Assembly (NCBI RefSeq): GCF_020829595.1
Contig: NZ_JAIVFW010000031.1
Span: 23,854-87,853, forward strand
Reading direction: 5' to 3'
DNA: 64,000 nt
DNA from: Nostoc sp. CHAB 5844
GTDB taxonomy: Bacteria > Cyanobacteriota > Cyanobacteriia > Cyanobacteriales > Nostocaceae
Below, piece by piece: positions 9,206 through 18,149 of this stretch. The translations under genes were made by a program, and so were the position numbers. The notes beneath the pieces were generated by a model, which saw only the letters and a list, made by a program, of their open reading frames with translations, was not told the origin of the DNA and did no database searches. Each line of letters starts with the position of its first letter. The stretch's first letter is position 1.

Positions 9206-10342
9206 TTACTTTAAAGATTTCTGCGCTATAATTTGGTCAAAAATAGCCCCTTCATTGAAAAATCTTTGTTGAATATTCTTCCACCCTCCTAAATCGTCAG
9301 CTTTAAACAGAGTTTTAACTTTAGGAAAATTGTTACTCAGTTCTTTTGCAATTGTGGCATCCACAGGGCGAAATCCTATTTTGGCAAACTCTCGTTGTAC
9401 CTCTGGGGTGTAAAGATATTGAACAAATGCTTCTGCAACTTGTCGCGTCCCGTGTTGCTCAACATTTTTATCTACCACAGCAATTGGATTCTCTATAGAT
9501 ATATTCACATTAGGGACAACATATGAAAACTTTTCGCCTTTTTGTTTTGATAAAATCATTTCGTTTTCATAGTTGAGTAAAGCATCCCCTTGACCTTGTT
9601 TAAAAAACAATTCGCTGGCATTACGTGCAGTCTTGGGCAACACAAGGACATTTTTATAAACTTTGGAAGTAAAATCTAAGGCTTGATTTTCATCTTGGCC
9701 AGTTTTTGTGACGTAACCCCATAAACTCAGAAAGTTCCATCGCGCACCACCAGATGTTTTCGGGTTAGCTGTCAGTACGCTGACTCCAGGTTTTGTTAAA
9801 TCTGTCCATGTTTTTATATTTTTGGGATTTCCCTCACGAGTTGCGATCGCACCTACAGATTGAGTCACAATTGCATTATTTGGGGCTTCTTTTTCCCAAC
9901 CTGGTTGAATAAAACCTGTCTGAACAAGTTTATCAACATCAAGGGCCAGTGACAGGTGTACCACATCAGCTTCCAAACCATCAATCACATTCAGAGTTTG
10001 AGAACCAGACCCATCATAACTTTCAGTAAACTTCAGATTTTCGTTATGTTCTTTTTTCCATTTCTCTATAAATTGCGGAATAATCTGTTCGTATGCAGCC
10101 TTTGTCACTGAGTAAGAAACAAACGTTAGATTTATATCACGCCTTGAACTAGCGACGCTATTATCGGTTTTACCAACATTGCTCCCACAAGCAGTCATCA
10201 CTATACTTAAGCTTACTCCCACCAAAAATAGGGATATAAACCCCCAGTTTCTTATAGCTTGCCAACCTTGAACAGTACGAGTGCGAACTTGTTTAGTTAT
10301 ATGTTTGTTTAACTTCCAAGTCTGTTGCCGCTTGTTTCTCAA
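9206..10342 (-). CDS. sbpA: Sulfate ABC transporter, substrate-binding lipoprotein
   Basis: A 378-residue periplasmic sulfate-binding protein. A basic N-terminus precedes a hydrophobic stretch and the lipobox VMTAC, with the lipidated Cys at about residue 52. The mature domain carries family landmarks: LTFVSYSVTKAAYEQIIP, TESYDGSGSQ, ADVVHLSLALDVDKL, NPKTSGGARWNFL and PTAR-like LPKTARNASELFF followed by GDALLNYENE. The 50-residue leader before the Cys is longer than usual. No CysT/CysW/CysA genes adjoin, so it is an orphan binding protein, possibly a second copy used with a transporter encoded elsewhere. The thiosulfate specificity seen in some relatives cannot be excluded. Confidence 0.93.
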   Translation of the reverse strand: MRNKRQQTWKLNKHITKQVRTRTVQGWQAIRNWGFISLFLVGVSLSIVMTACGSNVGKTDNSVASSRRDINLTFVSYSVTKAAYEQIIPQFIEKWKKEHNENLKFTESYDGSGSQTLNVIDGLEADVVHLSLALDVDKLVQTGFIQPGWEKEAPNNAIVTQSVGAIATREGNPKNIKTWTDLTKPGVSVLTANPKTSGGARWNFLSLWGYVTKTGQDENQALDFTSKVYKNVLVLPKTARNASELFFKQGQGDALLNYENEMILSKQKGEKFSYVVPNVNISIENPIAVVDKNVEQHGTRQVAEAFVQYLYTPEVQREFAKIGFRPVDATIAKELSNNFPKVKTLFKADDLGGWKNIQQRFFNEGAIFDQIIAQKSLK

Positions 10343-10407
10343 AATTTCCCACTCCTTGTTAAACTCGGTAAGTTGATCATGCTTTGGATAATGGGTTAGG
10401 CAAATTA

Positions 10408-11082
10408 TTAATCTTCGGGTGTAACAACAGCGATCGCAAAACCGTCATATCCTTTGTTGCCCACAGTTTGGATTGCTGTAGCACTCACACGCGGTTCTAC
10501 AGCTAACATTTTATTAAATTGACGTACTCCTTGAACACTAGGATCTTCGCTGTTAGGTTCAATTACAGATCCGTTACGTACAACGTTATCGGCAATGATT
10601 AAGCTACCCCGACCAGATAGCTTGAGCGCCCATGCTAAATACTCTGGATTACTTGGCTTGTCTGCGTCAATGAAAATCAGGTCGAATTGATTGTACCCTT
10701 CGGTAGCTAGTTTTGGCAGTGTATCTATTGCTCGCCCAACACGTACCTCAACCAAATGTGCCAAACCAGCACGGACAATGTTGTTTCGGGCAACTTCGGC
10801 GTACTTGGGGTTGGACTCTAGGGTGATCAATTTACCCTCGACTGGCAATGCCCTCGCAAGCCAGATTGTGCTGTAACCGCCTAACGTACCAATTTCCAGA
10901 ATAGTACGCGCTCTGTTGATTAACGCTAACAACATTAATAGCTTGCCCTGATTTGGCGACACATGATGTGGAGGTAAACCAGCTGCATGACTAGCTGCAA
11001 GCGTAGCATCTAACACAGGATCAGCAGGCACAAGCAAATCAGTAATGTAGCGATCGACCTCTGTCCATAGCTCCTGAGTCAT
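10408..11082 (-). CDS. SAM-dependent O-methyltransferase (family 3, CCoAOMT-like)
   Basis: This is a 224-residue class I methyltransferase. I start it at the ATG at 11082 because AGAGAGGAG lies just upstream; the frame is open for 24 more codons, but these do not resemble the family. Motifs seen: ILEIGTLGGYSTIWLARAL (SAM-binding loop), LITLESNPKYAEVARNN, DLIFIDADKPSNPEYL (the IDADK metal/SAM motif) and SLIIADNVVRNGSV. In relatives the metal-dependent enzyme methylates catechol groups. The natural substrate here is unknown, and neighbouring genes give no clue. Confidence 0.9.
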   Translation of the reverse strand: MTQELWTEVDRYITDLLVPADPVLDATLAASHAAGLPPHHVSPNQGKLLMLLALINRARTILEIGTLGGYSTIWLARALPVEGKLITLESNPKYAEVARNNIVRAGLAHLVEVRVGRAIDTLPKLATEGYNQFDLIFIDADKPSNPEYLAWALKLSGRGSLIIADNVVRNGSVIEPNSEDPSVQGVRQFNKMLAVEPRVSATAIQTVGNKGYDGFAIAVVTPED

Positions 11083-11273
11083 AACTCCTCTCTCGATAAC
11101 ATTGACAACAGTATTTTTTAGATAACTGCAAAGATTCACTTTAATTAAAGTCATTAAATAGCTTGCTTTATGAGAATGAATTGTGATAACTTCCTAATCA
11201 CAGCAAAATACGATAACCCTCTCGATTTACAGTATTTTATCAAAAACTCAATCACCAAAATCAGCGTGTTATA

Positions 11274-11398
11274 GCAAAGTGCTGAGTGCTGAGTCACCGA
11301 AGTTTGCCCGGATGGAGACCACGCCAGTTCCTTCAACGGAGGAAACCCCCGCAACGGACTGGCTCCTCCTTGCAACTTCTCGCGCTCGTGCTGAGTAG
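11274..11398. repeat. Mixed repeat: CTGAGTGCTGAGT words plus GC-rich element
   Basis: The short tandem AGTGCTGAGTGCTGAGT (11278-11294) is followed by a GC-rich element (GGATGGAGACCACGCCAGTT, GGAAACCCCCGCAACGGACT) of the same family as 43291-43500, and closes again with GTGCTGAGTAG. Small ORFs across it are artefacts. Confidence 0.7.
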
Positions 11399-11498
11399 AA
11401 ACTCAGTATTATCAGGGGTTTCAGCAATCAACATCGTCCTAACCTATGCTTCGACTGCTATATTTAAAAGCTGAATACAGAGAACAATCAAACTCTTT

Positions 11499-11698
11499 CT
11501 GCCAATCCAAACAGTAGGTATTTTAAGTCCGGGTGACATGGGGCAGGCTGTAGCATCTGTACTCAATCAACATGGGTAGAAAACCATTGCTGCCCATCGT
11601 TTAGGCTTGGATGAGCAATTATGGAGCGAATTATCTAATAGCCAGCCTGAACTTGTTAATATACTTGTTCGTTTCATTCCATCTATGACATTTCACAA
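11499..11698 (+). pseudogene. Remnant of an NAD-binding 6-phosphogluconate-dehydrogenase-like protein
   Basis: One frame reads LPIQTVGILSPGDMGQAVAS then VLNQHG, a stop codon (11577-11579), KTIAAH, and then RLGLDEQLWSELSNSQPELV and FIPSMT. The first part is the Rossmann nucleotide-binding start of the 6PGDH/3-hydroxyisobutyrate dehydrogenase family (GxLxxGxMG). The second resembles the C-terminal helical DUF1932 domain. About 150 or more residues between them are missing. It is therefore a gene with an internal deletion and a stop, and it carries no function. Confidence 0.65.
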
Positions 11699-11718
11699 AA
11701 AAATGATACAGATAAATC

Positions 11719-11782
11719 ATGTCCAGACGTAGCAATGCTACGTCTGGACAAAAATATGTGTTTCAAATTTAAAGGAAATTGG
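11719..11782. repeat. Palindromic repeat with conserved flank (copy 1)
   Basis: GTCCAGACGTAGCA (11721-11734) pairs with TGCTACGTCTGGAC and is followed by AAATTTAAAGGAAATTGGTA. The same palindrome plus flank recurs at 54668-54731, so the unit is about 60 bp. Other palindromes of this type are at 20419, 37820, 45894 and 51440. Confidence 0.75.
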
Positions 11783-12128
11783 TAAGCTTTTGTGCTTACA
11801 AGTTGCACAATTGAAATTTTGGGGAAAAACTTCAAACCTCTCCCCTGCTCCTCTGCTCCCCTGCCCCCTTGCGGTCTCAACAAGCAAATTAAGTGATTAT
11901 TAGCTTATTACGCAACTGGCACACTTATTTTCTGTTACAAGAGTCAAAAATCAAGGTTTTTTGGACTCTTGACTACTTGCCCTGAGTTTAGCCGAAGGGT
12001 TGACCATTGACAGCCTAAACGAAAAAATATGATACTTGCGTAAGTCCTAGATCTAATCAGATAGCTATAGATGTTTAATAAAATAAGAGATACTCAATTT
12101 AACTTTCGTATCTCTTTTTCAAAAATTT
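11783..12128. other. Intergenic, no gene seen
   Basis: AT-rich DNA contains a CTCCCCTGCTCCTCTGCTCC-type low-complexity run (11840-11870) and a TTAGCCGAAGGGTTGACC word (near 11988) that resembles GTAGCCGAAGT at 37908. The short minus-strand ORF here is a repeat artefact. Confidence 0.5.
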
Positions 12129-12518
12129 TTATTTGCCTGTTACTTTCTCAATAAGTTCTGATGCTTTTTCACCCAAACTCCCTTGAGAATTTTGGGATTT
12201 TTCTTCTTTTAAATTCTTTTCATAAGCCTTTTCCAAAGTATTCAGGTTTTTTGAATCTTTTATTGCTTGCTCATAGGCTTTTTGCCGATCTTCTTCTTGA
12301 ATACCAACCCCTGGATCATATTCATTGGCACGATTAATTTTTTCTTCAGCATTAAGTTTATACTCTGGAGGTATCAGCTTTAGTTCTTCTAGGGTAGTTG
12401 CATAACTAGGCTGCTGAATGCCTATAAATACACCCGATATACTGATAAAAACTATAGAACAAACAATTAAAACACCTGTGCTTAATACCTGCTTTAAAGA
12501 TAAGAAAATTCTTGACAT
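12129..12518 (-). CDS. Small exported protein, function unknown
   Basis: A 129-residue protein with a hydrophobic leader (VLIVCSIVFISISGVFIGI) and a plausible signal peptidase site after QQPSYA. The mature part is hydrophilic and helical (LNAEEKINRANEYDPGVGIQ, then repeated EKAYEKNLKEEKS-like segments). The tail GSLGEKASELIEKVTGK resembles an amphipathic helix. I recognise no family. It stands alone between repeat-rich spacers. Confidence 0.7.
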   Translation of the reverse strand: MSRIFLSLKQVLSTGVLIVCSIVFISISGVFIGIQQPSYATTLEELKLIPPEYKLNAEEKINRANEYDPGVGIQEEDRQKAYEQAIKDSKNLNTLEKAYEKNLKEEKSQNSQGSLGEKASELIEKVTGK

Positions 12519-12683
12519 CTGCTGTTCCTTTTATACATTTATTGATTTGACAAATCAATGCGATGTTTAAGACTCACAGGCATCCTATATGTTAAGGTCT
12601 ATTTTGTACTTCTATCTAGGGGTACATTAATTTTTAGATTCAATGCTTACATAATAAGACTTTTACCAAAAACATCAATTTTA

Positions 12684-12806
12684 GCGTAGGTTGGGGAGCC
12701 ACTGCGCTATCGCGGGTTTCGGTGACAGTCACGCAAGTGGCGTTTGAGGCACGAAACCCAACATCCGAAAAGCTTGGCATTGTTGGGTTTGGTTTCGTTC
12801 CACCCC
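12684..12806. repeat. GC-rich repeat with ACGAAACCCAAC inverted arms
   Basis: GGTTGGGGAGCCACTGCGCT repeats the start of the 4932 cluster. It is followed by ACGAAACCCAAC (12751-12762) and GTTGGGTTTGGTTTCGTT (12782-12799), which can pair as a hairpin. No gene is seen in the rest of 12519-12933. Confidence 0.65.
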
Positions 12807-12933
12807 TACTACATTGATTTTTATCTGCCTAAAGTGACACAAAAGGGTTATGCTGCGGATGTCTATGGTCGAATTAATGGTGTTGCAAGGCTTTCAGACT
12901 CTTACCTCTATTTTATTCTCCCACTCTAACAGA

Positions 12934-13944
12934 TTAAGGATACTTGTTCTGATTAAGTGCAGCTTGGAGACGTGCCTCATCTTGCTGGGTAATATCTGGG
13001 TTATGTAGTATCCAATAACAGTCTAGGCGATCGCTAGTCCGAAACAAAAGTAGTGCGCCACTTTCTGTCCAGAATGGGCCGTGAGGTACGTGTGCTGGTC
13101 GCCAGTAGTAGCCATCTTTGCACATTGCCGCATAGCGTCTATTAAATGGATCATCACTCATAGACCAATGCCCTAGCACATCTCCACTGATGACATACGC
13201 CTCTTCAGTAGTAGGATGACCAGCATAAAAGTTACCTTCAATCCACATAGGTACTAAGCCAAGAATCCATGTGGCGCGTCCGGTTTTTTTATTGGTAGAC
13301 AAGCTTTTACGTGCCGAACCAGGAGGTAAGAATGTTGTGCTTTCCCATTTCATTGCATGGAGTTCCTGCAATGGCACATACTCAGTCATCTGTGCGTGAG
13401 TCTGCATATTCGGATGATAGACAGAAGTTGCTGGGGTTTGCTCAAGGCTGGCGTAGTCTTCTGTAATGTAAGTGGGGGTTGCATCTGGCATCCACAAAAG
13501 AATCGTGTCTTCTTCTGTTTTCCAAGGGCCAGTAGGTATGCCAGCAGGGATGAAAGAGTAACTAAGATTGCGGAGTAAAAACCCACCTTGAGCAAGTTTG
13601 CCTGTTAGTACAAAAATTTCGACATCAGTAGTGAAATGTCCGATAGGTGCGTTCCAACCTTTTTGCAGGATAACTCGCTGTGTAGATTCACCTGTACTTT
13701 CGTTGATGGATAAAACCTGAGCAGTACCATATTCCCCAGTAACAAAGTTTTTCACCTCAAAAGGCACTTGGGGAAAAGAGAGAACTGAGTTAAGTGATTC
13801 TTCAGTTTCGACGTGTTTGCGTCCTGTCGAGTTTCGATTATTAGTTTGAATACTTGTATCTGTCTGTGAAAGGTTCACATTGTTAGGGAGTGAATATGAG
13901 CTTTTATTGTCTTCGTATGCTTGAACCATATTTATTTTTTGCAT
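12934..13944 (-). CDS. Cupin-domain protein (bicupin, DUF4437-like)
   Basis: A 336-residue protein with two beta-barrel halves. The first (about residues 60-165) includes GWNAPIGHFTTDVEIFVLTG and SYSFIPAGIPTGP. The second (about 200-320) includes FYAGHPTTEEAYVISGDVLG and GYYWRPAHVPHGPFW. Each half keeps a His/Glu set (GHF…E; GHPTTEE…H) able to hold a metal. The first ~55 residues are Asn/Ser-rich and look disordered. It lies 41 bp downstream of the Rieske oxygenase on the same strand, so the two are probably co-transcribed and may act on one pathway; that link is inference. The substrate is unknown. Confidence 0.8.
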   Translation of the reverse strand: MQKINMVQAYEDNKSSYSLPNNVNLSQTDTSIQTNNRNSTGRKHVETEESLNSVLSFPQVPFEVKNFVTGEYGTAQVLSINESTGESTQRVILQKGWNAPIGHFTTDVEIFVLTGKLAQGGFLLRNLSYSFIPAGIPTGPWKTEEDTILLWMPDATPTYITEDYASLEQTPATSVYHPNMQTHAQMTEYVPLQELHAMKWESTTFLPPGSARKSLSTNKKTGRATWILGLVPMWIEGNFYAGHPTTEEAYVISGDVLGHWSMSDDPFNRRYAAMCKDGYYWRPAHVPHGPFWTESGALLLFRTSDRLDCYWILHNPDITQQDEARLQAALNQNKYP

Positions 13945-13985
13945 CCACTAATTTATTAGTTACAAAAGTTTTTTAAGTTTAAAAA

Positions 13986-15326
13986 CTAATGACGAGTATA
14001 GGCACGCTCAAACTTGGTTTTTAATTTCTGCGCTGCAAAGGCTAAAGCTACTGCTGATAAAGAAGCGATAACAGCCACAGGCGAAACCCAAGAGTTATCT
14101 GTAAGTATAGCTAAAGCGGCCAGAGCGATCGCTACCCCAATTAAAGTTTGTTTAACTAAGTTTGTTGTCTGATAAGCTTGATTGCAAGAACTACATATTT
14201 GGGTATGTTGCGAAAATCTATCTAAGGTTAGCGAATTTTCACTCAACTCATCTGTATGGAAGTTTTTTGCAGAGTCATAACCTTGATAGAATGGCAAGTC
14301 TTTACCAAATTTGTCCAACCACTTGCGGTATTCAATTACTAAAGTGTCAGATGTTTTAAGTGGTAAATATAAGTCTTTGAGTTTCTTTTGCAAACTCTCA
14401 ATTTGTCTTTTTTGTTCTACAACTAACTGTAAATCTCCTTCCAAAATTATATTTCGCCACTTGATGTGGTCTAACCATCGAGGCATTAACTTCATTAGCA
14501 AGGGGAAAAAGTTTCCATAATTTCTCAAAAAAATACGACATCTATTCTTGCTTAAAGGTAGGGAATATAAAATTACTCCACCAAATTTACCCGTCTTTTC
14601 ATCGCCAGACTTATAAATAACTAAGTTGGGCGCAATAAAATCTAACAAAGACCAAGGTTGATTTGGTTGGCGTGTTCCTCGCCATTTACCACGAATACCT
14701 TGAATGGAAATATCAACAACTTCTATGTCAAGTGGTTGTGCATTTTCTCGCTTGCCAACGATCCCATCATGGCTAATATAAACGTGCGCTGGATCAATTA
14801 CATTTTCAATAAAATAGGTTTGGTCATAAGGTAAATCGCGTGTGTAATCTGTGCAGAATACCTCTGGTTTGTCCAATTCTGCTATTGTGGGAATTAAATC
14901 CTCAACAGGTTTTTCCTCTCCAGCCCACATCCAAACAATACCTTGGCGTTCTACAACTGGAAAGGATTTAATACAAGCATTTGTGGGAATTTTGGCATCT
15001 TCAGGTAATTGCGGAATATGCAGACATTTACCATCAGTACCAAATTGCCAACCGTGATATAAACACTCAATTCTGCCATCTATAATTTGTCCATCAGACA
15101 GTCTAGCAGCACGATGAGAGCAACGGTCTGTTAAACAACCTAATTTTCCATCCTGATTTCGGAATAAAACCAAAGGTTCTTCATAGAGAGAAAACTTGTA
15201 AGGATGACTTTTTGGTAAGTCTTGTGTAAAAGCAATGGGATACCAGCAGTTTCTCCAATCAAACTCTTGATGGTTTGCTGGTGTTGGTGAAGTATTTACT
15301 GATTGTTTGTTAGGAGTGATAGTCAT
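13986..15326 (-). CDS. Rieske 2Fe-2S oxygenase, pheophorbide a oxygenase-like
   Basis: A 446-residue iron-sulfur mono-oxygenase subunit. The Rieske centre is complete: Cys69-x-His71 in DRCSHRA and Cys88-xx-His91 in CLYHGW. The mononuclear iron site begins in NVIDPAHVYISHDG. Near residue 380 a CSSCNQAY motif gives the CxxC typical of the PaO/Tic55/ACD1 branch. Two hydrophobic helices (QTLIGVAIALAALAIL and VAVIASLSAVALAFA) anchor the C-terminus. In plants this branch oxidises chlorophyll breakdown products or related rings; cyanobacterial substrates are largely undefined. It is first in a probable two-gene operon with the cupin gene. Confidence 0.9.
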   Translation of the reverse strand: MTITPNKQSVNTSPTPANHQEFDWRNCWYPIAFTQDLPKSHPYKFSLYEEPLVLFRNQDGKLGCLTDRCSHRAARLSDGQIIDGRIECLYHGWQFGTDGKCLHIPQLPEDAKIPTNACIKSFPVVERQGIVWMWAGEEKPVEDLIPTIAELDKPEVFCTDYTRDLPYDQTYFIENVIDPAHVYISHDGIVGKRENAQPLDIEVVDISIQGIRGKWRGTRQPNQPWSLLDFIAPNLVIYKSGDEKTGKFGGVILYSLPLSKNRCRIFLRNYGNFFPLLMKLMPRWLDHIKWRNIILEGDLQLVVEQKRQIESLQKKLKDLYLPLKTSDTLVIEYRKWLDKFGKDLPFYQGYDSAKNFHTDELSENSLTLDRFSQHTQICSSCNQAYQTTNLVKQTLIGVAIALAALAILTDNSWVSPVAVIASLSAVALAFAAQKLKTKFERAYTRH

Positions 15327-15618
15327 ATACTTTTACTCTATTTGTAGGTAGGCAAATGTGAGGAAATACTAAATTGCATTAATAGTATTTTCTATTAAAA
15401 ATCTTAGATAATCATCGATTTTTGTATATATAAATATTTATTTCTATAGGATGATGACTTTATTAATAGATATCAATAAAGGATATTTTAGATTAGAGAA
15501 AATATATAGTTTAGATAATTACGGTTTTTTACAGCCAGATTTTTAATGTGCGATCGCATAAGGTTTTCTACAGACTGTTGACGGTTGACTGAGGTAACAG
15601 AAACCCCGTTTTTTGTTG

Positions 15619-15918
15619 CTAATTTTCGCTTTGCCGTTCCAGAATCCCAAGTATTCGACGGTTTTCAATCTGTAAATTTCTAATGTCTGCTTGCATTTGC
15701 TGCATATTGACAGTGAGTACTTCAAAGTTTTGCTGATGAATTGTGACTGTTTGCAGCAACAAGTTGATGCTTGTGGCAATTTCATTTACTGACTGGGTTA
15801 ACTGGGATGTCGATTGTCTCAGTTCAGCATTCACAACAACTTGATTGTCCAGTTGTTGTGATACTCTCTCTAATGTTGCTTCTATTCTGTCTAGTCTGTC
15901 TGGTTGTCCTTGAGTCAT
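15619..15918 (-). CDS. Small coiled-coil protein
   Basis: A 99-residue all-helical protein, MTQGQPDRLDRIEATLERVS…, with heptad spacing of Ile/Leu/Val through almost its whole length, so it should form a coiled coil. Similar short coiled-coil proteins occur widely in cyanobacteria with no known role. An overlapping minus-strand frame at 15543-15785 is a shadow. It diverges from the NTF2-like gene. Confidence 0.75.
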   Translation of the reverse strand: MTQGQPDRLDRIEATLERVSQQLDNQVVVNAELRQSTSQLTQSVNEIATSINLLLQTVTIHQQNFEVLTVNMQQMQADIRNLQIENRRILGILERQSEN

Positions 15919-15983
15919 TTTTGCTCCTCATTTTGGTGCGATCGCACCAAAATATCTGGATAATACATTGTATGAGGTTAACA

Positions 15984-16382
15984 ATGGTAAAAGATGCAGA
16001 AAATACTTTAAAAGTCGCTCACCAAGCATTTGAGCATTTTACACATGGTCTAGCCACTGGAGAATGGCAAGCTTTTCTCGATATGCTTACAGAAGATTTT
16101 ACCTTATGGTTTCCGATGGGAAAATTTCACGGGTTAAATGAGGGAAAAGAACGCGCCCAAGAGTTTTTTCAATATGTTTCTGAATCATTCAGTTCAGGAA
16201 TTACATTAACTTCTGTTGACCGCGTTACTAGTAATGATACAACAGTTGTATTTGAGTTCCGTGATGAAGGACTGTTGTTAGGACAACCTTATAAAAATCG
16301 TGTTGCAGTTTCTTTTGATGTGCGCGGCAATAAAATTTGTAGCTATCGAGAATATTTTGGTAGTGATGGAAAATCTTATTGA
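15984..16382 (+). CDS. NTF2-like / SnoaL-like protein
   Basis: A 132-residue cone-shaped NTF2-fold protein: an N-terminal helix (VAHQAFEHFTHGLATGEWQA), LTEDFTLWFPMG, GKERAQEFFQYVSE and strands VVFEFRDEGLLLGQPYKNRV and YREYFG. This fold serves as an isomerase, hydrolase or binding pocket in many proteins; no catalytic set is obvious. I start at the ATG at 15984 because GAGGT lies 6 nt before it. The upstream open frame overlaps the divergent coiled-coil gene and does not resemble the family. Confidence 0.82.
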   Translation: MVKDAENTLKVAHQAFEHFTHGLATGEWQAFLDMLTEDFTLWFPMGKFHGLNEGKERAQEFFQYVSESFSSGITLTSVDRVTSNDTTVVFEFRDEGLLLGQPYKNRVAVSFDVRGNKICSYREYFGSDGKSY

Positions 16383-16421
16383 TTTGTCAAAAGTCAATGG
16401 TCAATATTTATTGAGTTAATA

Positions 16422-16898
16422 TCAATTGAGTTCTTTTAACTCGCTGCACTTAGCTTCTGCGGCTTGATAGGCTGCTAAATATTCTTTACCACCCAACATG
16501 ACATCACCATAATATTCATAAGGTGTTGTGCCATAAATTGGTAGTGGATCATCTTCAGGATAATCTTCTTTAGATTCTTCGATGATGGCCTTTAGTTGTT
16601 TGACATTCAAAGTTTGTGCTGCAAAATACCAAAGTTTTTGAGCATTTTTGCGTAAATGGGGTAAGTTGGGATCAATGATGCGTGTGAGGGAGTCTTCACC
16701 AGATGTATCGTTTAACTCTATCCAAGCGTGTTCAACAGGCCTATAGGGTTTACCAGGATAAACTAAAAACCCTTGAACATAAATTGCTCCCTCTGTGGCT
16801 AATGCTGCTTTGTAAGCATTATCAAAAGTTTTATTTGCCTTACTTTTGATGCGTTTAGCTATCTCAAGCGAAAGGGTTTCATCCAATGCTTTATTCAT
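16422..16898 (-). CDS. Conserved-looking protein of unknown function
   Basis: A 158-residue soluble protein not assigned to a family. It shows an alternating strand pattern (GAIYVQGFLVYPGKPYRPVE, HAWIELND) then helices, with a Tyr-rich stretch YGTTPYEYYGDVMLGGKEYL near the C-terminus. The start ATG at 16898 is the only good one. Convergent with the upstream NTF2-like gene. Confidence 0.7.
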   Translation of the reverse strand: MNKALDETLSLEIAKRIKSKANKTFDNAYKAALATEGAIYVQGFLVYPGKPYRPVEHAWIELNDTSGEDSLTRIIDPNLPHLRKNAQKLWYFAAQTLNVKQLKAIIEESKEDYPEDDPLPIYGTTPYEYYGDVMLGGKEYLAAYQAAEAKCSELKELN

Positions 16899-17091
16899 TT
16901 ACAGAGGAAATTTAATTGCGTATTTATATTATTCTATCACTCACACACTCTTGATTCAGTGGACTCAGATATATGGTGAGCCTCTTTTGTTTCAACTCAT
17001 ACCCATAAATGTAAATAATTTTACATCCTCAGTGGGATGTCTATGTTTAAAATTAATAGCTAAGATATAACCATACTGTTGCCTAATCCGC

Positions 17092-18129
17092 ATGAACGTA
17101 GTGATTAATCAACATTCCGAAAATATCCTTAACCAGTCGCTAGAAACATCGTCAGATAAAGACTATAAATTTAGCTGGGTTGATTGGATTTGCCTTTGGT
17201 ATCCACCAGGATGGTTAGTTTTGTTTAACCGCCACTGGCAACATTATCACAGCGACCCTGATGGTTGGAATTGGTTGGAATACATATTATTTTTGATACC
17301 TTGTGGGTTTTATTTAGCACTATTAATTCGCTGGTTGCGCTTGGGTTGTCGTTCACCGAGAAAAGAAGTTGGTGAATTTAATCCCAACTATCAACAAGCT
17401 TTTCGTAAGGAAATTTTAGCTCCTATTGTTAAATATTATTTTCGGGGAGAACTACAACAAATTGCTAACTTGCCGCAAACAGGGCCAATGATTGTAGCCA
17501 TGAATCATGCAGGAATGTGTTTTCCTTGGGATTTTATTAGTTTAGGTTATTTATTAAGTGAAACACGCGGATGGGCTGTGCAACCTTTGGCGAATGTATC
17601 CTTATTTGAACATCCTTGGATGATTTGGTGGCTACCATCGCAATGGTCACAGGTTTTAGGTGCAGTGCGGGCAGAGATTAAAGATTTCGAGGCAGCGATC
17701 GCTCAGGGTAAAATTTTACTATATGCACCCGAAGGGATACGCGGGCCGGGTAAAGGTTGGCAAAAACGCTATCAACTACAAAAATTCGATGTCAGCTTTA
17801 TGCAGTTGAGCGATCGCTATCATATTCCGATTCTGCCAGTGATTTGCATTGGTAGCGAATTTTTACATCCTTGGACTATTAATAGTAAAAAATTACAACG
17901 AATAATTAAATTACCATTCTTACCCATATCTCCATTAATGTTTGTTTTACTTCTATTTCCCTCAATGGGAGTTTGGGCGATGAGAACCCGTTTGCAATAC
18001 TTTATCCAGCCTTTAGAAAAGCAGATTAATTCGGGAAAAGACCGTGCAGATACTTATCAACAAGCACAACAATTTCGGAATAAATTGCAAAGTCAACTCA
18101 GTAAGATATTGAATAGTGTAAATCGATAA
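17092..18129 (+). CDS. Lysophospholipid acyltransferase (PlsC-like) family protein
   Basis: A 345-residue membrane-associated acyltransferase. An N-terminal hydrophobic region (WICLWYPPGWLVLF; YILFLIPCGFYLALLI) precedes the catalytic block. Motif I is MNHAGMCFPWDF, where His and Asp are eight residues apart rather than the usual HX4D. The motif III region is LLYAPEGIRGPGKGW, in the place of FPEGTRS. A later hydrophobic segment is at about residues 278-300. Such enzymes move acyl chains to lysophosphatidate or related acceptors. The unusual His-Asp spacing suggests a divergent subfamily, so the acceptor is uncertain. Confidence 0.85.
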   Translation: MNVVINQHSENILNQSLETSSDKDYKFSWVDWICLWYPPGWLVLFNRHWQHYHSDPDGWNWLEYILFLIPCGFYLALLIRWLRLGCRSPRKEVGEFNPNYQQAFRKEILAPIVKYYFRGELQQIANLPQTGPMIVAMNHAGMCFPWDFISLGYLLSETRGWAVQPLANVSLFEHPWMIWWLPSQWSQVLGAVRAEIKDFEAAIAQGKILLYAPEGIRGPGKGWQKRYQLQKFDVSFMQLSDRYHIPILPVICIGSEFLHPWTINSKKLQRIIKLPFLPISPLMFVLLLFPSMGVWAMRTRLQYFIQPLEKQINSGKDRADTYQQAQQFRNKLQSQLSKILNSVNR

Positions 18130-18149
18130 AGACACAAAATTTAACTTTT

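Noticed and set aside
11154..11474. Small ORFs of 62-73 residues on both strands
   Set aside because: They cross the short tandem and GC-rich repeats and have no ribosome sites or family features.
11683..11883. 66-residue minus-strand ORF
   Set aside because: It is read through the palindromic repeat and a CTCCCCTGCTCC run.
15543..15785. 80-residue minus-strand ORF with several Cys
   Set aside because: It overlaps the clear coiled-coil gene in another frame.
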